Of a DNA stretch of 16,054 bases, positions 1-8,176 are shown one piece after another. Under the pieces are notes generated by a model. It saw only the letters and a program-made list of their open reading frames with translations. It ran no database searches and was not told the origin of the DNA. This DNA is from Fragilaria radians. Lineage: Eukaryota; Bacillariophyta; Fragilariophyceae; Fragilariales; Fragilariaceae. The translations under genes were made by a program, and so were the position numbers. Numbering within the stretch: position 1 is the stretch's first letter; each line of letters starts with the position of its first letter. The stretch lies in contig CAAAJI010000560.1 of NCBI GenBank assembly GCA_900642245.1, positions 19,981-36,034 on the forward strand, written 5' to 3'.

Positions 1-1
1 A

Positions 2-1333
2 GAACATACACAAGAAGGAAAACGATACTCAGCAGAAGTTCAAATGACACATTTCTATTCCGTCACTGGCGAAGAGGCAGGTGTCGACAATGAAATGGCC
101 ACAGTATCAATATTTCTGGAAGCTGTTGAAGACCATCCACCCTATCTTCATCTGGATCGAATTATTTGTGAATGGCGAAAGGCAGAGGATAAGACTCGAG
201 AAGAATGTGGATTGCCTGCAGTTGGTCCCTATCCAGGTTGCTTTGATATTACTCGAGGACATACATCCTTTCCATCCGATGCTCCAGTTCAACCTACTAT
301 GGCTCCTGTTATCCCAACGCTTGAGCCAACGACTGGTCCTCCCATGGAACCATCTATACCGCCGGTGTCTATTCCCGGAGTCCCAGTTGTACCCCAGACA
401 GAAAGTCCAGTGGCGAGTCCAACGATTAGTCCCACAACGACACCACCCGAACCAACAGCATCACCAAGCTTAAAGCCACCGCCGACACCGTTCCCAACTG
501 TGCCGACAACACCTGATCCAGCAGGTTCGATAACATTTGCACCTGTTGTCTCTCCCGCCTTACAATCTGTGGGCTCTCCGGCCTTGCAACCAGTTGCGCC
601 TACTCCGACTCCTGTATTTAGATCACTGAGTCAGTCCATTGGGAATGAGACAATCCGCCATCGAAGTCTACGTCGTCAAAGTGTCAAGGATGTCATTGTG
701 GAAAACTCGAAAGCTGGAATCTCGGACTCGGACAAATCCCGCATTCAGTTGGATCCAGGAAATTTCAGACCTCCAGATAGATCGGAAGACGAATGGACAG
801 AGTGGATTGAAGCCTACAGTGCACATGACAGAGGTGTAGCTACAGAAGGACAGAGAAAGCTGTTAGCAAATGATCAACTCTCCTTTCATAATTACCAATT
901 CCTGATTGATGTCAAAACTGAGTACTACTTTCGATACCAAGGCACGTCGACAATACCGCCATGCTATGGGCGATATGTTGCTGGAAGTCGAGGAAATACA
1001 AATCATTGGAGAGTCGTCAAGGATCCAATACGAGTGAATCCCCGTCAGATTGCAGAAATGGAACGATTATTACGGGAACGAATTGCACCTAAGGACGACA
1101 GCAATGGCAAGGCATGCGAAAACGATACGGCGGGTAAGGTTGAGAAAGATGGACATATATCCGTTGCGAGGCCACTTATGCAATTCAATCATGTTCATTA
1201 TATGACATTTTGTGAATGTCAAGATTGGCCATCCAAGTGGCCTGAAGATCGTGAATGGTGTAGTCTGAATCAAGGAGATCAAAAAACGAGACTATACGAG
1301 CACCCCTACAATTTTGAGAGATCCTCATTTTAG
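2..1333 (+). CDS. alpha-carbonic-anhydrase-like protein, 5'-partial, with internal Pro/Ser/Thr-rich insert
   Basis: The reading frame is open from base 2, so the gene starts left of the window; 443 residues are visible and ATG 44 is internal. The frame opens with EHT..GKRY.AEVQMTHF, the alpha-carbonic anhydrase strand that normally carries Glu106, Glu117 and the third zinc His (AELHLVHW in human CA II). Both Glu are present, but the His119 position is Gln, as in known non-catalytic CA-related proteins. IFLE (about 36-39 of the visible part) and later YYFRYQGTSTIPPC (about 308-321), VKDPIRV and ARPLMQFNH continue the fold; the Thr199 equivalent is kept in TIPPC. Between these halves lie a P/S/T-rich stretch and a charged region, about 200 residues foreign to the family. 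Zinc ligands 1 and 2 lie outside the window. Family assignment is firm; CO2 hydration activity is doubtful. The product is probably secreted or lumenal, but its N-terminus is not visible. Confidence 0.88.
   Translation, partial: EHTQEGKRYSAEVQMTHFYSVTGEEAGVDNEMATVSIFLEAVEDHPPYLHLDRIICEWRKAEDKTREECGLPAVGPYPGCFDITRGHTSFPSDAPVQPTMAPVIPTLEPTTGPPMEPSIPPVSIPGVPVVPQTESPVASPTISPTTTPPEPTASPSLKPPPTPFPTVPTTPDPAGSITFAPVVSPALQSVGSPALQPVAPTPTPVFRSLSQSIGNETIRHRSLRRQSVKDVIVENSKAGISDSDKSRIQLDPGNFRPPDRSEDEWTEWIEAYSAHDRGVATEGQRKLLANDQLSFHNYQFLIDVKTEYYFRYQGTSTIPPCYGRYVAGSRGNTNHWRVVKDPIRVNPRQIAEMERLLRERIAPKDDSNGKACENDTAGKVEKDGHISVARPLMQFNHVHYMTFCECQDWPSKWPEDREWCSLNQGDQKTRLYEHPYNFERSSF
269..619 (+). other. Pro/Ser/Thr-rich low-complexity coding segment inside the carbonic anhydrase domain
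   Basis: About 117 residues of irregular repeats such as PTMAP, PTLEPT, SPTISPTTTPP and PTPFPTVPTTP. The frame stays open without stops, and carbonic anhydrase sequence resumes in the same frame near base 880, so this is coding sequence rather than a retained intron. Such P/T-rich stretches are common in secreted diatom proteins and are likely extended and possibly O-glycosylated (inference). A second, charged, non-conserved stretch (about 620-875) follows before the domain resumes. Confidence 0.85.
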
Positions 1334-2260
1334 ACACAGCTTCATCAAGACAAAAAAAAATTATTGATTGATTTCCCCTAATTCCAGAGAGAAACAGCTG
1401 TCTCTCAATTTAGCCTTTTTAGTTCTTTGGTGTTGGTGGTTGCTGAGCTATACAACTTAAGCCTCAGTACCTCTTGGAAAATAATACAGTAAAAGTGGAA
1501 TGCAAGTTATAAGCGTATTTTATCGATAGGAATTGCTAATATGAAGAAAAATAACAACTTGCTTACTACTTTTGTATGTACATACGGGCTTTCCCAATGC
1601 TTTATTATTAGAGATTACTTGCTATACCTGTGTCTTCAAATCTCTCTAACTTTGCATTTTTTGAGGTGCTAGTAGTGAATCATCTAAATGATGTGTAACA
1701 TTAGGCATCATTCTTGAATTTTATATGCTTCATTTGCAAACACTTTCAAATTTGAATCCAAACACAATATTCTCCATTAGACAGGCCATCACTATATAAA
1801 TCCATTATATCATCACTTAGATGAGTCATATGACCTAGTTGTAAATTCAATGCTTACAGAGCGATGCATTTAGGGGAGGAATGCAATCTATTGTTGGAAT
1901 GAATACCTCAAGTTTCGAATTGTTAGTGAATGGCCAAATGCAACCAAGAAAGGTTTTCACAGGAGATTCGTAACTCGGGACAATCGAAAATAAATGGATT
2001 CATTCAGCATCTTCAGAAAAATTTTATATCCGCTGTCGGGCAAAAAAAAATTGCTAGTAAAAATAAAGTGAAGCAAAATATTACATTTTTTAGTCGCAAC
2101 CAACACATACAGACAGACAGACCGAAGGAAAATCAATCGAAGAGAATCCTTTTTTGAATTTCGTGTCGTGACTTTCTTGACATTGGAGTCAAACAAAGTA
2201 ATTTATCTTCTGTCCTAACATTGTGAAAGTCGATTCTTCCATGCATAGATATATGTATAT
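1334..2260. other. intergenic region between carbonic anhydrase and sulfotransferase genes
   Basis: About 930 nt, AT-rich. It holds A-runs (around 1352 and 2042) and only small overlapping open frames on both strands near 1930-2196 with no recognisable protein features. It must contain the 3' end of the upstream gene and the promoter of the sulfotransferase gene, but I see no clear element. A short CAGA tandem repeat lies at 2110-2122. Confidence 0.6.
2110..2122. repeat. short CAGA tandem repeat
   Basis: Three CAGA units plus C, upstream of the sulfotransferase start. A minor microsatellite-like tract. Confidence 0.7.
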
Positions 2261-3376
2261 ATGTATGCGAGGATGAATCTCAGAAGGAATGGAAATCTTC
2301 ATGGATTAATCGTCATCATTTTGTCATTGGTTGTCACTATCGTTGTCATTGTTGTGGTTGTCTTGAATCCTAAATCTGTAAGAATGACGAGTGATTCCCT
2401 ACGTAACGAAACGTTTCACAAAGTCAAGACACCACCAAGAATTCATTATCAAAATACTTCAAACCCTATTCCTTTGAATAATTATTCTTGGTATTTACAA
2501 CCTGAGGATTACATCTATCGTTCTGGTTCATGGGATGGAGCACCCATTGTATTGGAGGAATACAAACTTATTTTCTTTACAGTTGCCAAGGTAGGATGCA
2601 CAGTATGGAAACAACTATTTCGACGAATGATGGGATATTCCAATTGGAAATCATGGAATTGGAAGACTCATGATCCCTCAATCAATGGATTGCTTTACCT
2701 TTATCATTATTCTCTGGAAGAAGCCAATTACATGCTTCAATCACCCGAATGGACCAAGGCAATCTTTGTCCGAGATCCTCCTACTAGAATACTATCTGCT
2801 TACTTAGACAAAGGTCGTTGGCATAATGGGAGTTATGTACAGCATCATTGTTGTCCTTCGCAGACTTGCGGTTGGAGAGCATCTCAATCATTTGAATCAT
2901 TTCTTCAAATTATATTAGTGGAATATTCCAATCAGACTCAGTGTATACGAGATCCTCATTGGATGCGAATGACCGATCGACTTCCCCATTCACTGTTACA
3001 ATGGCTGGAATCGTCGCAAAATTATACACTAACACAGCAACAACAACAACAACATATCAATGATATGAGACCCACTACAAGTTGGTTTGTAGGACACATG
3101 GAAACTCTAGCCGATGATGCTAGACGACTATTGCAAAAGGTTGGTGCCTGGGAGAAATATGGTGCCACCGGTTGGAGTCGATCAAAGGGAGAGAATAGTA
3201 GCAGCACTGTAAAATCAGATGAAATATTTCAATCCAACAGTGCCACACATGCAACGGATGCTTCGCAGCTACTTTCCTCCTATTATGAATTATCATCCAC
3301 TACGTTCATTCAACAATTAGTCCTAAAGTTCTATGCTCCCGATTATGACATTTCCTTGTTTGGATTTCGAAAATGA
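2261..3376 (+). CDS. type II membrane carbohydrate sulfotransferase (Sulfotransfer_2-like)
   Basis: 371 aa. It probably transfers sulfate from PAPS to a glycan in the Golgi lumen. Residues 1-14 form a short basic cytosolic tail, 15-35 a strongly hydrophobic Ile/Val/Leu signal anchor, followed by a stem and the catalytic domain. FTVAKVGCTVWKQL (106-119) fits the 5'-phosphosulfate loop with its basic residue, and FVRDPPTRILSAY (169-181) fits the 3'-phosphate-binding RxP...R..SAY motif. DPHW (231-234), FVGHMETLADDARRLL (276-291) and the final F.YAPDYDISLFGF match the C-terminal half of CHST8/CHST14-type enzymes. Sequons at Asn49, 65, 74, 189, 224, 254 and 312 suit a lumenal protein. Six Gln (259-264) form a small homopolymer outside the motifs. 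ATG 2261 is the first in frame; ATG 2273 (residue 5) would serve equally. The gene is intronless, and a methyltransferase gene follows 132 nt downstream. The family is clear; the acceptor glycan is unknown. Confidence 0.9.
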   Translation: MYARMNLRRNGNLHGLIVIILSLVVTIVVIVVVVLNPKSVRMTSDSLRNETFHKVKTPPRIHYQNTSNPIPLNNYSWYLQPEDYIYRSGSWDGAPIVLEEYKLIFFTVAKVGCTVWKQLFRRMMGYSNWKSWNWKTHDPSINGLLYLYHYSLEEANYMLQSPEWTKAIFVRDPPTRILSAYLDKGRWHNGSYVQHHCCPSQTCGWRASQSFESFLQIILVEYSNQTQCIRDPHWMRMTDRLPHSLLQWLESSQNYTLTQQQQQQHINDMRPTTSWFVGHMETLADDARRLLQKVGAWEKYGATGWSRSKGENSSSTVKSDEIFQSNSATHATDASQLLSSYYELSSTTFIQQLVLKFYAPDYDISLFGFRK

Positions 3377-3508
3377 TGTTTTGAATTCCTGGAAGAAAAA
3401 ATGGACTACAAGTGTCCAGTCGGACAGTAAGTGATCCAGTGCAAATCTAATCAAATTCTTCACCTGCTTCATCCTACTTTTGCAATGGGATTCCTAGAAA
3501 GGTCAACA

Positions 3509-4654
3509 ATGAAGATCCGTACATCATTTCTCGTCTTCTCTGTTATTCCATACATCTTAATCGCCAATCTATACTTCCATATGATGCTCATGCAACTATC
3601 CTTGCAAGATCACATTGGAAACAGTCACGATGTAAGAAATCTCGTAACATCCCCCCCTTCTCATCCTCCAACACCAAAAGTTGTTGTAACGAATCCACCA
3701 AAAGTCGATTTGGAAACACCCAGAAAAATAAATCAGCTTGAAGAAATGATCCAAACTTGGAAGAAACGAATTCATTTCCTGGAAACATCTCTTTTCTCTT
3801 ATCTTGGATACAACAGCGATCCTTTCTTTTGGACTAAAGAAATTGCACCATGCAAAAATATGACTGGCTTGAAAGAATATTGTAAGGATAGCCCAGGATG
3901 CTCCTGGATGGATGCCATGTATGTTTGCTTAGATGATTTCCCCTACAACGATTGTACTGTATACGACTTTGGTATTCGCACACAGCCACATTTTGGAGTA
4001 ATTCTGTCCAAGCCACCATTCAACTGTCAAGTATATGCATTCGATCCATCGCCCATCACACGAAACTGGTACATGAACAATACTGAGCTCAAGTCCAACC
4101 CAAACTATCATCTTTATCTGTATGGTGGAGGTGGAGCCGACGAAAATATTACACTTCGAGAATACAATTGGGATCAAGTTAGTATATATTCCTACCCTAC
4201 CAAGGTGATTATGGATCCTCGGAACTGTACAGATGGAGCCTGTCGGTCACGACGATTCCCAGCTCAGAAACTTCTTCACCTCCCAGTACGGAGTGTTGCT
4301 AGTGTCATGACCGAATTGAATCACAAGAAAGTGGATGTATTGAAACTGGATGTGGAAGGTTCAGAATATCGGATGCTGGAGGGAATCTTATCCTCGGACT
4401 TAGCATGTCAAAACATTGATCAAATCACATTGGAATGGCATCATTATCAATACGATGGACGATATGGGGCTAGTTCTGTACCCATATTGAATATGTATCA
4501 GAAATTGTTGCAAGATCAATGTCAGATGGAACAATTTTGGTTGCATGACATCCCTGGATGGCCGTCGAATTCCGAACTATATTTGGATATGAAACTTACT
4601 CTGATGTACAACATTGCATCGTTTCGACGAGTAAAATCAAAGGATAAATCATGA
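3509..4654 (+). CDS. membrane-anchored FkbM/METTL24-like SAM-dependent methyltransferase, copy A
   Basis: 381 aa. Residues 1-5 are cytosolic, about 6-28 are a hydrophobic signal anchor, 43-85 a Pro-rich then charged stem, and 95-375 the enzyme. VYDFGIRTQPHFG (151-163) occupies the SAM-binding motif I position, VYAFDPSP (175-182) carries the acidic residue after strand 2, and VDVLKLDVEGSEY (275-287) is the FkbM/METTL24 signature, followed by ITLEWHHY (306-313). Conserved Cys and sequons (Asn117, 190, 213, 239) fit a lumenal fold. It probably O-methylates a sugar or other secreted substrate (inference). An in-frame ATG exists at 3431, but the duplicated upstream DNA is not conserved as protein among the copies, whereas all three align from MK(I/V), so 3509 is chosen; its context CAACAATG matches copy B. 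Compared with copies B and C, copy A is the odd one at His346 and Pro349 (Gln and Thr in the others). Confidence 0.87.
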   Translation: MKIRTSFLVFSVIPYILIANLYFHMMLMQLSLQDHIGNSHDVRNLVTSPPSHPPTPKVVVTNPPKVDLETPRKINQLEEMIQTWKKRIHFLETSLFSYLGYNSDPFFWTKEIAPCKNMTGLKEYCKDSPGCSWMDAMYVCLDDFPYNDCTVYDFGIRTQPHFGVILSKPPFNCQVYAFDPSPITRNWYMNNTELKSNPNYHLYLYGGGGADENITLREYNWDQVSIYSYPTKVIMDPRNCTDGACRSRRFPAQKLLHLPVRSVASVMTELNHKKVDVLKLDVEGSEYRMLEGILSSDLACQNIDQITLEWHHYQYDGRYGASSVPILNMYQKLLQDQCQMEQFWLHDIPGWPSNSELYLDMKLTLMYNIASFRRVKSKDKS

Positions 4655-4710
4655 TCAGTTATCTCCTATGAAATTAGTTTGAAAGCAGTTCAAGTCACCT
4701 ACAACTCTCT

Positions 4711-4754
4711 ATGTTGCATTTTAGATAAGCTCTAATCATATCATGAGGTTACCA
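4711..4754 (+). other. 44-nt element conserved in the 3' flank of copies A and B
   Basis: These 44 bases after copy A are identical to the reverse complement of 12285-12328 after copy B, while neighbouring flank bases differ by substitutions and indels. It lies 57-100 nt past the stop codon, where a 3' UTR or RNA-processing signal would be expected. Confidence 0.6.
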
Positions 4755-4801
4755 GAGGAAAAAGTTAATTCTAGTTGGGAGGGGAGTAGATTGCCCATTT
4801 T

Positions 4802-5075
4802 TTGCGGTCAGTGTAGTACACCTTTGAATTAGTCACTGGTTTTTGTTTTGCCACCTTAACCCTGAGTTAGGGTTTTTCCCAGACTTTTCAACGGTCCAAT
4901 ACGAATTTTCATATCTTAAATATTGATTCCTACGTACGATGAGTGGGGTTAATGGTATCCTGTACCCTTAAAAGCTTTACCCGCGATTGTCAATGCAAAA
5001 CTAGTATAGCAAGCTTGGTAGGTATACTCTCTAAAATCTTGGGTTGTTGGGTGCAGTCTGAAAAACAAATCAACA
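4802..5075. promoter_or_regulatory. probable upstream region of the TM9SF gene
   Basis: From the end of the inverted-duplication arm to the TM9SF start codon there is no coding frame of note. It contains a telomere-like hairpin sequence (4858-4874), Pyr-rich tracts and a CAACAATG start context. Promoter assignment rests on position only. Confidence 0.4.
4858..4874. repeat. small inverted repeat with telomere-like TTAGGG motif
   Basis: AACCCT (4858-4863) and AGGGTT (4869-4874) form a perfect 6-bp inverted repeat around GAGTT. It lies about 200 nt before the TM9SF start. Plant promoters contain similar telo-box motifs (AAACCCTAA), but a role here is speculation. Confidence 0.5.
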
Positions 5076-7240
5076 ATGATAAGGAATTTTTCGTGTTACG
5101 TTTTGGTGGTTTTGCTTTTGGTTGATGTTGCATCATCCAAAACATCCTCTTGGACTAGAGTAAAGCGTGTCAAGGCTGGAAAGGTTTACGAAGAGCATGA
5201 AGCTGTTCATGTCGTGGTGAACAAAGTTGGGTAAGTGTGTTGGTTGTCCATGATTTTTTTGTTAGTCGTAGACGTACCGTCAGCAGTAGTAGTTTTCGAA
5301 ATTATCTCTCGGTTCCCTCGAACACTAACCTTCTTATCAACGCCTCCTCCTTTTATTCTTGTTCCTTTTACCCAAAGTCCCTTTAACAATCCTACCGAAA
5401 CCTATCGTTATTATACGCTTCCATTTTGTCAATCTCATGCAACACAAGAAGAAGAAGATAGAGCAGCGGATGAAGAAAACATTTCCTTGGAGTCGATTCG
5501 TCGTGAGCAAGAAAAGCGTGAGGCTGCAATCCGTCATCGTCATCGATTTGGAGAAAGTATCGTAGGAGATCGTCGAGAGACTTCACCCTATGAAATTACA
5601 TTTGGAGATTCGGTTGATTGGCGTCTTTTGTGTCAAACAACCTTGGATAAGGCTGCGTTGGAAAAGTTCCGTAAGGCGATTCAAAATAACTACTTCTTTG
5701 AAATGTTTGTTGAAGATTTGCCCATGTGGGGATATGTCGGAGATATTGTTGAGAGTGATTTCATTGTGGATGAAGTGGAAGGCACTAGCCGTTCGTATCT
5801 ATTCCCTCATTTGCACTTTAATTTGGGATATAACAAACATAGAATTGTATCTGCCAAGGTTACAACAGATGTGCGTATGACATGCGTTTCAAATGTGTCC
5901 ATATCATTTCTTGCTCACTGAAGAATCTTACCCAATTCTTATGTCCTTTATTTTTATCCTGCAATCTCAAATTTAAATCAATCAAGATGGATCGTCGTGT
6001 AGACATTACCAAGACTGATGGTCCACTCGATGTCCAGTTCTCATATTCGGTTGAATGGGAGGAAGAAGAGCTTGAATGGAAGAATCGCATGACTCGTTAT
6101 GCCGATTCCAGATTTCTACCAAGTTCATTTGAAATTCACTGGCTCTCTATCATCAATTCCTTCGTTTTAGTGCTTCTCCTAACTGCCTTCCTAACGATCA
6201 TTCTCCTTCGGGTCCTTAAAAATGATTTTTCTCGTTACATGGAGCTTGATGATGATGCACTTGATGAAGAAGAGTCCGGATGGAAATTAATCCATGGTGA
6301 TGTCTTTCGATTTCCAGAATTTTCCACTCTGTTTTGTTCTGCCGTTGGTGTTGGAAATCAATTACTATGCACCACTCTCTTTCATTTGCTGTTAGCTCTC
6401 ACTGGTATCATTTCGACAAACCGTCGTGGATCCATCATGGCAGGAGTTGTTGTTCTCTACTGTCTCACTTCATTCGTTAGTGGTTACACCGCTGTAAAGT
6501 TGTATCGTCAAATGAATGGAAAGCTATGGGTTCGTTGTATTCTCATGACAGCATTCCTATTCCCCGTTCCAGTTCTTGTTGTCTTCATGTGGGTCAACTC
6601 TGTTGCACTTGCGCATGGATCCACATCTGCGTTACCAGCGACTGCTATTCTTACAGTCTTTGCCCTCTTTGGCTTTATTTCTCTCCCTCTCACTGTCTTG
6701 GGAGGGATCACGGCCAAGAATTACGCAAGTCCTGAATTCAACGCACCTACCAGGACTACCAAGGTGGCACGAGAAATCCCTACAGACATTCCTTTCTACA
6801 GAGGCAGAACCTTCCAGCTCCTCATTGCCGGATTCCTCCCATTCTCGGCTATTTACATCGAGCTTCACTACATCTTTGCATCGATGTGGGGTCATCAGAT
6901 TTATACCTTGTTTGGTATCCTTTTGATTGCCTTTCTCCTCCTTGTCATTGTAACATCCTTCATTACTGTTGCTTTACTCTACTTCCAGCTAGCACGAGAA
7001 GATCATCGATGGTGGTGGGCTTCTTACGTAAATGGAGGAATGACTGGTGTATTTATCTACGCCTACTCCTTCTACTACTACTATCATCGCTCTGGTATGA
7101 GTGGAATCTTACAGACATCGTTTTATTTTGGATACATGGCAGTTGTCTCTCTCGCTTTTTTCTTGATGCTTGGAGCCGCTTCATTCCAGTTCAGTCTTTA
7201 CTTCGTCAAGTACATTTACAGTAGAGTCAAGTGTGACTAA
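5076..7240 (+). CDS. TM9SF/nonaspanin (EMP70 family) protein, three exons
   Basis: Exons 5076-5230, 5378-5870 and 5987-7240 join to 633 aa, within the usual family length. Exon 1 encodes a signal peptide (residues 2-21) and the V.VNKVG start of the lumenal domain; the splice restores VNKVGP followed by TETYRYYTLPFC, the classical nonaspanin motif. Further hallmarks are SPYEI.F, LPMWGYVGDI, HLHFNLGYN, then EIHWLSIINS at the first of nine membrane helices (about 266-292), HGDVFRFP, GFLPFSAIYIELHYIF and the C-terminal KCD, a KxD motif of the type that binds COPI for Golgi retention. These proteins reside in Golgi/endosomes and help sort membrane proteins. A charged, Glu/Arg-rich stretch after the LPFC motif (encoded about 5445-5550) seems longer than in animal or plant members. 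The start ATG is in CAACAATG context and gives a proper signal peptide. Both introns have in-frame stops if retained. Very confident in family and exon structure. Confidence 0.94.
5231..5377 (+). other. TM9SF intron 1
   Basis: 147 nt, GTAAGTG...AAG with a pyrimidine-rich tail. It is a multiple of three, but retention gives TAA at once (5232-5234), and removal rebuilds the conserved VNKVGP junction. Phase 2. Confidence 0.92.
5871..5986 (+). other. TM9SF intron 2
   Basis: 116 nt, GTGCGT...CAAG, phase 0 between VTTD and MDRRVDITKT. Retention reaches a TGA at 5919-5921. The non-canonical GTGCGT donor is weaker than that of intron 1. A GT 12 nt upstream (5859) is a possible alternative donor that would delete four residues. 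Confidence 0.85.
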
Positions 7241-7650
7241 TCCGTTCCGTTGCACCACTTTCCATTACATATGACTTATAGTATCAACGTTTTATCCCTA
7301 GAACAGGTCTATCTGACAATATTTAATTGACTAATACATATTTTGCTTTGAACAGTACATTCAAATACAAGACTAAACACATGGATTGCATCAAACTAAT
7401 TCAAATTGTGCCATTTGATGTTGTCTCTCATAGTATTCATATGTTACCTCCCGTATTATGCTTGTAGAGTTTTCTTAGATTTCAATGGTCACTGTTCCCG
7501 ACAAATGAATAGTTTGGCCCCACACTATTGATAGAGGAGTGCACCCACATTTAACATGAGCCATAGAATACTGTTAAGGGTTGAGTGATGCTAGAACCTG
7601 AAAAGGCACTCAAAACTTAATTGTGGGGTGTCACCAGGGTGCATAAGTTT
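7241..7650. other. gene-free stretch after TM9SF
   Basis: About 410 nt of AT-rich DNA with no usable open frame. It includes the TM9SF 3' UTR at its left end. I see no repeat shared with the rest of the window. Confidence 0.55.
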
Positions 7651-8176
7651 GCTCTATGCTGCTTTATGAGTTTATACAAATTGTAAATTATGATCTAAAA
7701 AGTTACTTTTATCCTAGATCTCTTGTGAATCAATTGATACGTGTTTCCTTAACCACATAGTCTCTTTAGCTTACATGTTAGATTCAACACTTAACATTTA
7801 GACTTTGTGATCTTACATTCACAACTCAGATTCATAGTTATTCCTACCATATTGATATGACGGTCCTGAAAAGATATTAAATGATCTTCTTCATTTATAA
7901 GCAATATCAAGCATCACTAAATTCATACAAGGCTATGTCTTAATTGAATTTTGTGGAAGGTATAGAAAGAATGGTTAACCTATGTGACCTATTCTAGTTT
8001 TACATGAGTAAATACAAGAAAGTTATTTCTACTATTATTTACTATGTACTAACAATAACTTTGGACATCTCCAGTATTGGTACATACACACATCTCTTAG
8101 CCATATTAATTTATTGTAGCATTATTAGACTGTATTGCTTACAACCTATAGTGTTAGGTATTATCTTAGTGAACTG
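7651..8176 (+). repeat. ~525-bp diverged direct repeat, copy 1
   Basis: Aligns in the same orientation with 9183-9707, about 1.53 kb further on. Shared blocks include GAGTTTATACAA, TAGATCTC, ACATAGTCT/CATGTAGTCT, TTATTCCTACC, CTGAAAAGATATTA, ATGATCTTCTTCATTTATAA, AGAAAGAATGGTTA, TTTACTATGTACT and TCTCCAGTATTGGT. I estimate roughly three-quarters identity with several indels. It has no coding potential. Copy 1 has an extra block around 8100-8142 missing from copy 2. Confidence 0.85.

Larger units (their letters stand above)
3411..4801 (+). repeat. inverted duplication, left arm (contains methyltransferase copy A)
   Basis: This segment pairs in opposite orientation with 12219-13610. Homology starts at the shared AGTGTCCAGTCG about 98 nt before the copy A start codon, runs through the whole coding sequence, and ends about 145 nt after the stop near AGATTGnnCA.TTTT. 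Beyond these points the flanks do not align by eye; the sulfotransferase gene is not duplicated. Edges are accurate to perhaps 10 nt. Confidence 0.88.

Noticed and set aside
107..292. Minus-strand open frames inside the carbonic anhydrase gene
   Set aside because: They are shadows of a real coding frame with clear family motifs on the plus strand.
3035..3052. Expanded polyglutamine tract in the sulfotransferase
   Set aside because: Only six Gln (one CAG and five CAA); too short to be remarkable.
3431..3508. N-terminal extension of methyltransferase copy A from ATG 3431
   Set aside because: The upstream DNA is homologous in copy B but does not encode a similar peptide, and all three paralogues align from MK(I/V) just before the signal anchor.
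3427..3508. Possible 5' UTR intron with GTAAGTG donor at 3427
   Set aside because: The donor is not conserved in the copy B arm and no convincing acceptor was seen; left to RNA data.
5882..5986. Upstream in-frame ATG at 5882 as start of a separate membrane protein
   Set aside because: This stretch is intron 2; splicing joins the TM9SF lumenal and membrane parts with conserved motifs on both sides.
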